A stretch of DNA of 6,782 nucleotides from the NCBI GenBank assembly GCA_001804025.1, contig MHFC01000143.1, positions 33,873-40,654 on the forward strand, written 5' to 3'. Below are positions 6,530-6,782 of this stretch, in pieces; the stretch's first letter is position 1; the number at the start of each line of letters is the position of its first letter. Source of the DNA: Omnitrophica bacterium GWA2_52_8. Lineage in GTDB: Bacteria > Omnitrophota > Omnitrophia > Omnitrophales > Aquincolibacteriaceae. The notes below the pieces were generated by a model. That model searched no databases. It saw only the letters and a program-made list of their open reading frames with translations, and was not told the DNA's origin. A program made the position numbers and the translations under genes.

Positions 6530-6557
6530 GGTGCAAATGGGCTTTTCCATTTGTACC
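6530..6557. repeat. 11-bp inverted repeat with one G-T pair (hairpin 2)
   Basis: GGTGCAAATGG pairs with CCATTTGTACC across the 6-nt loop GCTTTT. The single non-Watson-Crick position (6533 with 6554) is a G-T, which forms a G-U wobble if the plus strand is transcribed and an A-C mismatch if the minus strand is. That slightly favours a plus-strand RNA. Confidence 0.85.
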
Positions 6558-6569
6558 CCAGGGGTTGTC

Positions 6570-6600
6570 TTTTGCGCCCTGTCAAAACGCGGGCGCAAAA
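6570..6600. repeat. Perfect 10-bp inverted repeat (hairpin 3)
   Basis: TTTTGCGCCC and GGGCGCAAAA are exact reverse complements around an 11-nt loop. It directly abuts the next hairpin at position 6601. No T-run follows on either strand outside the stem itself. Confidence 0.88.
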
Positions 6601-6628
6601 CTTTGGATGGAACCCCATGTGTCCAAAG
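6601..6628. repeat. 7-bp inverted repeat (hairpin 4)
   Basis: CTTTGGA (6601-6607) pairs exactly with TCCAAAG (6622-6628). A further TGG/CCA pairing inside with a 4-nt loop is possible. It abuts hairpin 3 on one side and hairpin 5 on the other with no base between. Confidence 0.7.
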
Positions 6629-6667
6629 CGGTTTTCTTATCGATTAGGCGAATCGATAAGAAAACCG
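6629..6667. repeat. Perfect 17-bp inverted repeat (hairpin 5)
   Basis: CGGTTTTCTTATCGATT (6629-6645) and AATCGATAAGAAAACCG (6651-6667) are exact reverse complements around the 5-nt loop AGGCG. This is the longest perfect stem in the window. TTAGGC at 6644-6649, running through the top of the stem and loop, is complementary to GCCTAA at 6479-6484, so a long-range pairing with the 5' side of the array is possible. Confidence 0.92.
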
Positions 6668-6710
6668 GACTAAGAGGGTCGTTGGTCAAGCAATATACAA
6701 CTTATTATTA

Positions 6711-6761
6711 GGGGTGTCAATTCATGGGCAGATGCCTGTCGTAAGCTAATGAAATGTCCCC
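6711..6761. repeat. Imperfect palindrome near the window end
   Basis: GGGG and TTCAT on the left (6711-6725) pair with ATGAA and CCCC on the right (6749-6761), with CA/TG between and small mismatches. It resembles a REP-like hairpin or an insertion-element end in general form, but I cannot name a family. Confidence 0.4.
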
Positions 6762-6782
6762 TTCAACAATAGGTCGTAGTAA

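Larger units (their letters stand above)
6452..6708. ncRNA. Candidate structured element: hairpin array inside an outer inverted repeat
   Basis: The outer arms ATAATAAGTT (6452-6461) and AACTTATTAT (6699-6708) are exact reverse complements, and ACCC (6440-6443) can pair with GGGT (6712-6715) just outside them. Inside are hairpins at 6488-6514, 6515-6525, 6530-6557, 6570-6600, 6601-6628 and 6629-6667. Such a closed, multi-branched layout is typical of a folded RNA or of single-stranded DNA that is recognised by shape. The strand is not determined. Retron-type and omega-RNA-type RNAs share this general plan, but I recognise no conserved motif of either and their protein partner would have to be beyond the edge. 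A MITE-like element is an alternative. Confidence 0.35.
6409..6782. other. Gene-free region with dense secondary structure
   Basis: No credible protein-coding gene was found on either strand in these 374 nt. The part next to cysC holds its ribosome binding site and a weak promoter candidate. Positions 6,488-6,667 are almost entirely occupied by successive hairpins, and the last 70 nt contain an imperfect palindrome. None of the hairpins is followed by a T-run, so they do not look like terminators. The region ends at the window edge, so what it belongs to on the other side is unknown. Confidence 0.75.

Noticed and set aside
6511..6711. 66-codon open frame on the plus strand across the hairpin array
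   Set aside because: Its composition follows the inverted repeats, it resembles no family I know, and it has no ribosome binding site worth noting.
6409..6782. SAM riboswitch, T-box or CRISPR array upstream of cysC
   Set aside because: No conserved SAM-riboswitch or T-box core was recognised, and the hairpins are not repeats of one unit with spacers.

Overview
The window reads as a stretch of bacterial chromosome in which every supported gene lies on the minus strand, transcribed from about position 6,440 down to 1. In transcription order the genes are: APS kinase (cysC), a [4Fe-4S]-type APS reductase (cysH), O-acetylserine sulfhydrylase (cysK), threonine synthase (thrC), a CysO/ThiS/MoaD-like sulfur-carrier protein, a stand-alone NIL-domain protein, biotin synthase (bioB), a FabG-like short-chain dehydrogenase, and the first 37 codons of a beta-ketoacyl-ACP synthase cut by the window edge. 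Gaps are short (8 to about 160 nt), the last two genes overlap by 8 nt, and four of the nine starts appear to be GTG or TTG. This looks like one operon or two closely linked ones.

The theme is sulfur. CysC and CysH act on activated sulfate. CysK turns sulfide into cysteine. The carrier protein, the NIL protein and ThrC (an O-phosphohomoserine enzyme) suggest thiocarboxylate-dependent sulfur transfer on the homoserine/homocysteine branch. BioB is a sulfur-inserting enzyme. The FabG/KS pair could supply acyl chains (possibly the pimeloyl part of biotin), or be an unrelated acyl-chain module at the end of the operon. No ATP sulfurylase, sulfite reductase, E1-like carrier activator or JAMM protease is visible, so parts of each pathway must lie elsewhere.

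Taxonomy is uncertain. Mid-range GC, a compact one-strand operon, Fe-S APS reductase and the carrier/NIL/ThrC grouping fit an uncultivated anaerobic lineage; Omnitrophota or a deltaproteobacterial-type group is my guess, not something the sequence proves.

Positions 6,409-6,782 hold no credible gene. The first part carries the cysC ribosome binding site and perhaps a promoter. From 6,488 to 6,667 there is a striking run of distinct hairpins, several directly abutting, ending in a perfect 17-bp stem. The run is enclosed by an outer 10-bp inverted repeat (6,452-6,461 with 6,699-6,708). This is the strongest unexplained structure in the window and may be a structured RNA, a retron-type or omega-RNA-type element whose protein lies beyond the edge, or a non-autonomous mobile element. 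Other oddities are a BioB lacking the usual auxiliary-cluster cysteine, a ThrC with a half-lost zinc ribbon, and a sulfur carrier ending Gly-Gly-Leu rather than Gly-Gly.
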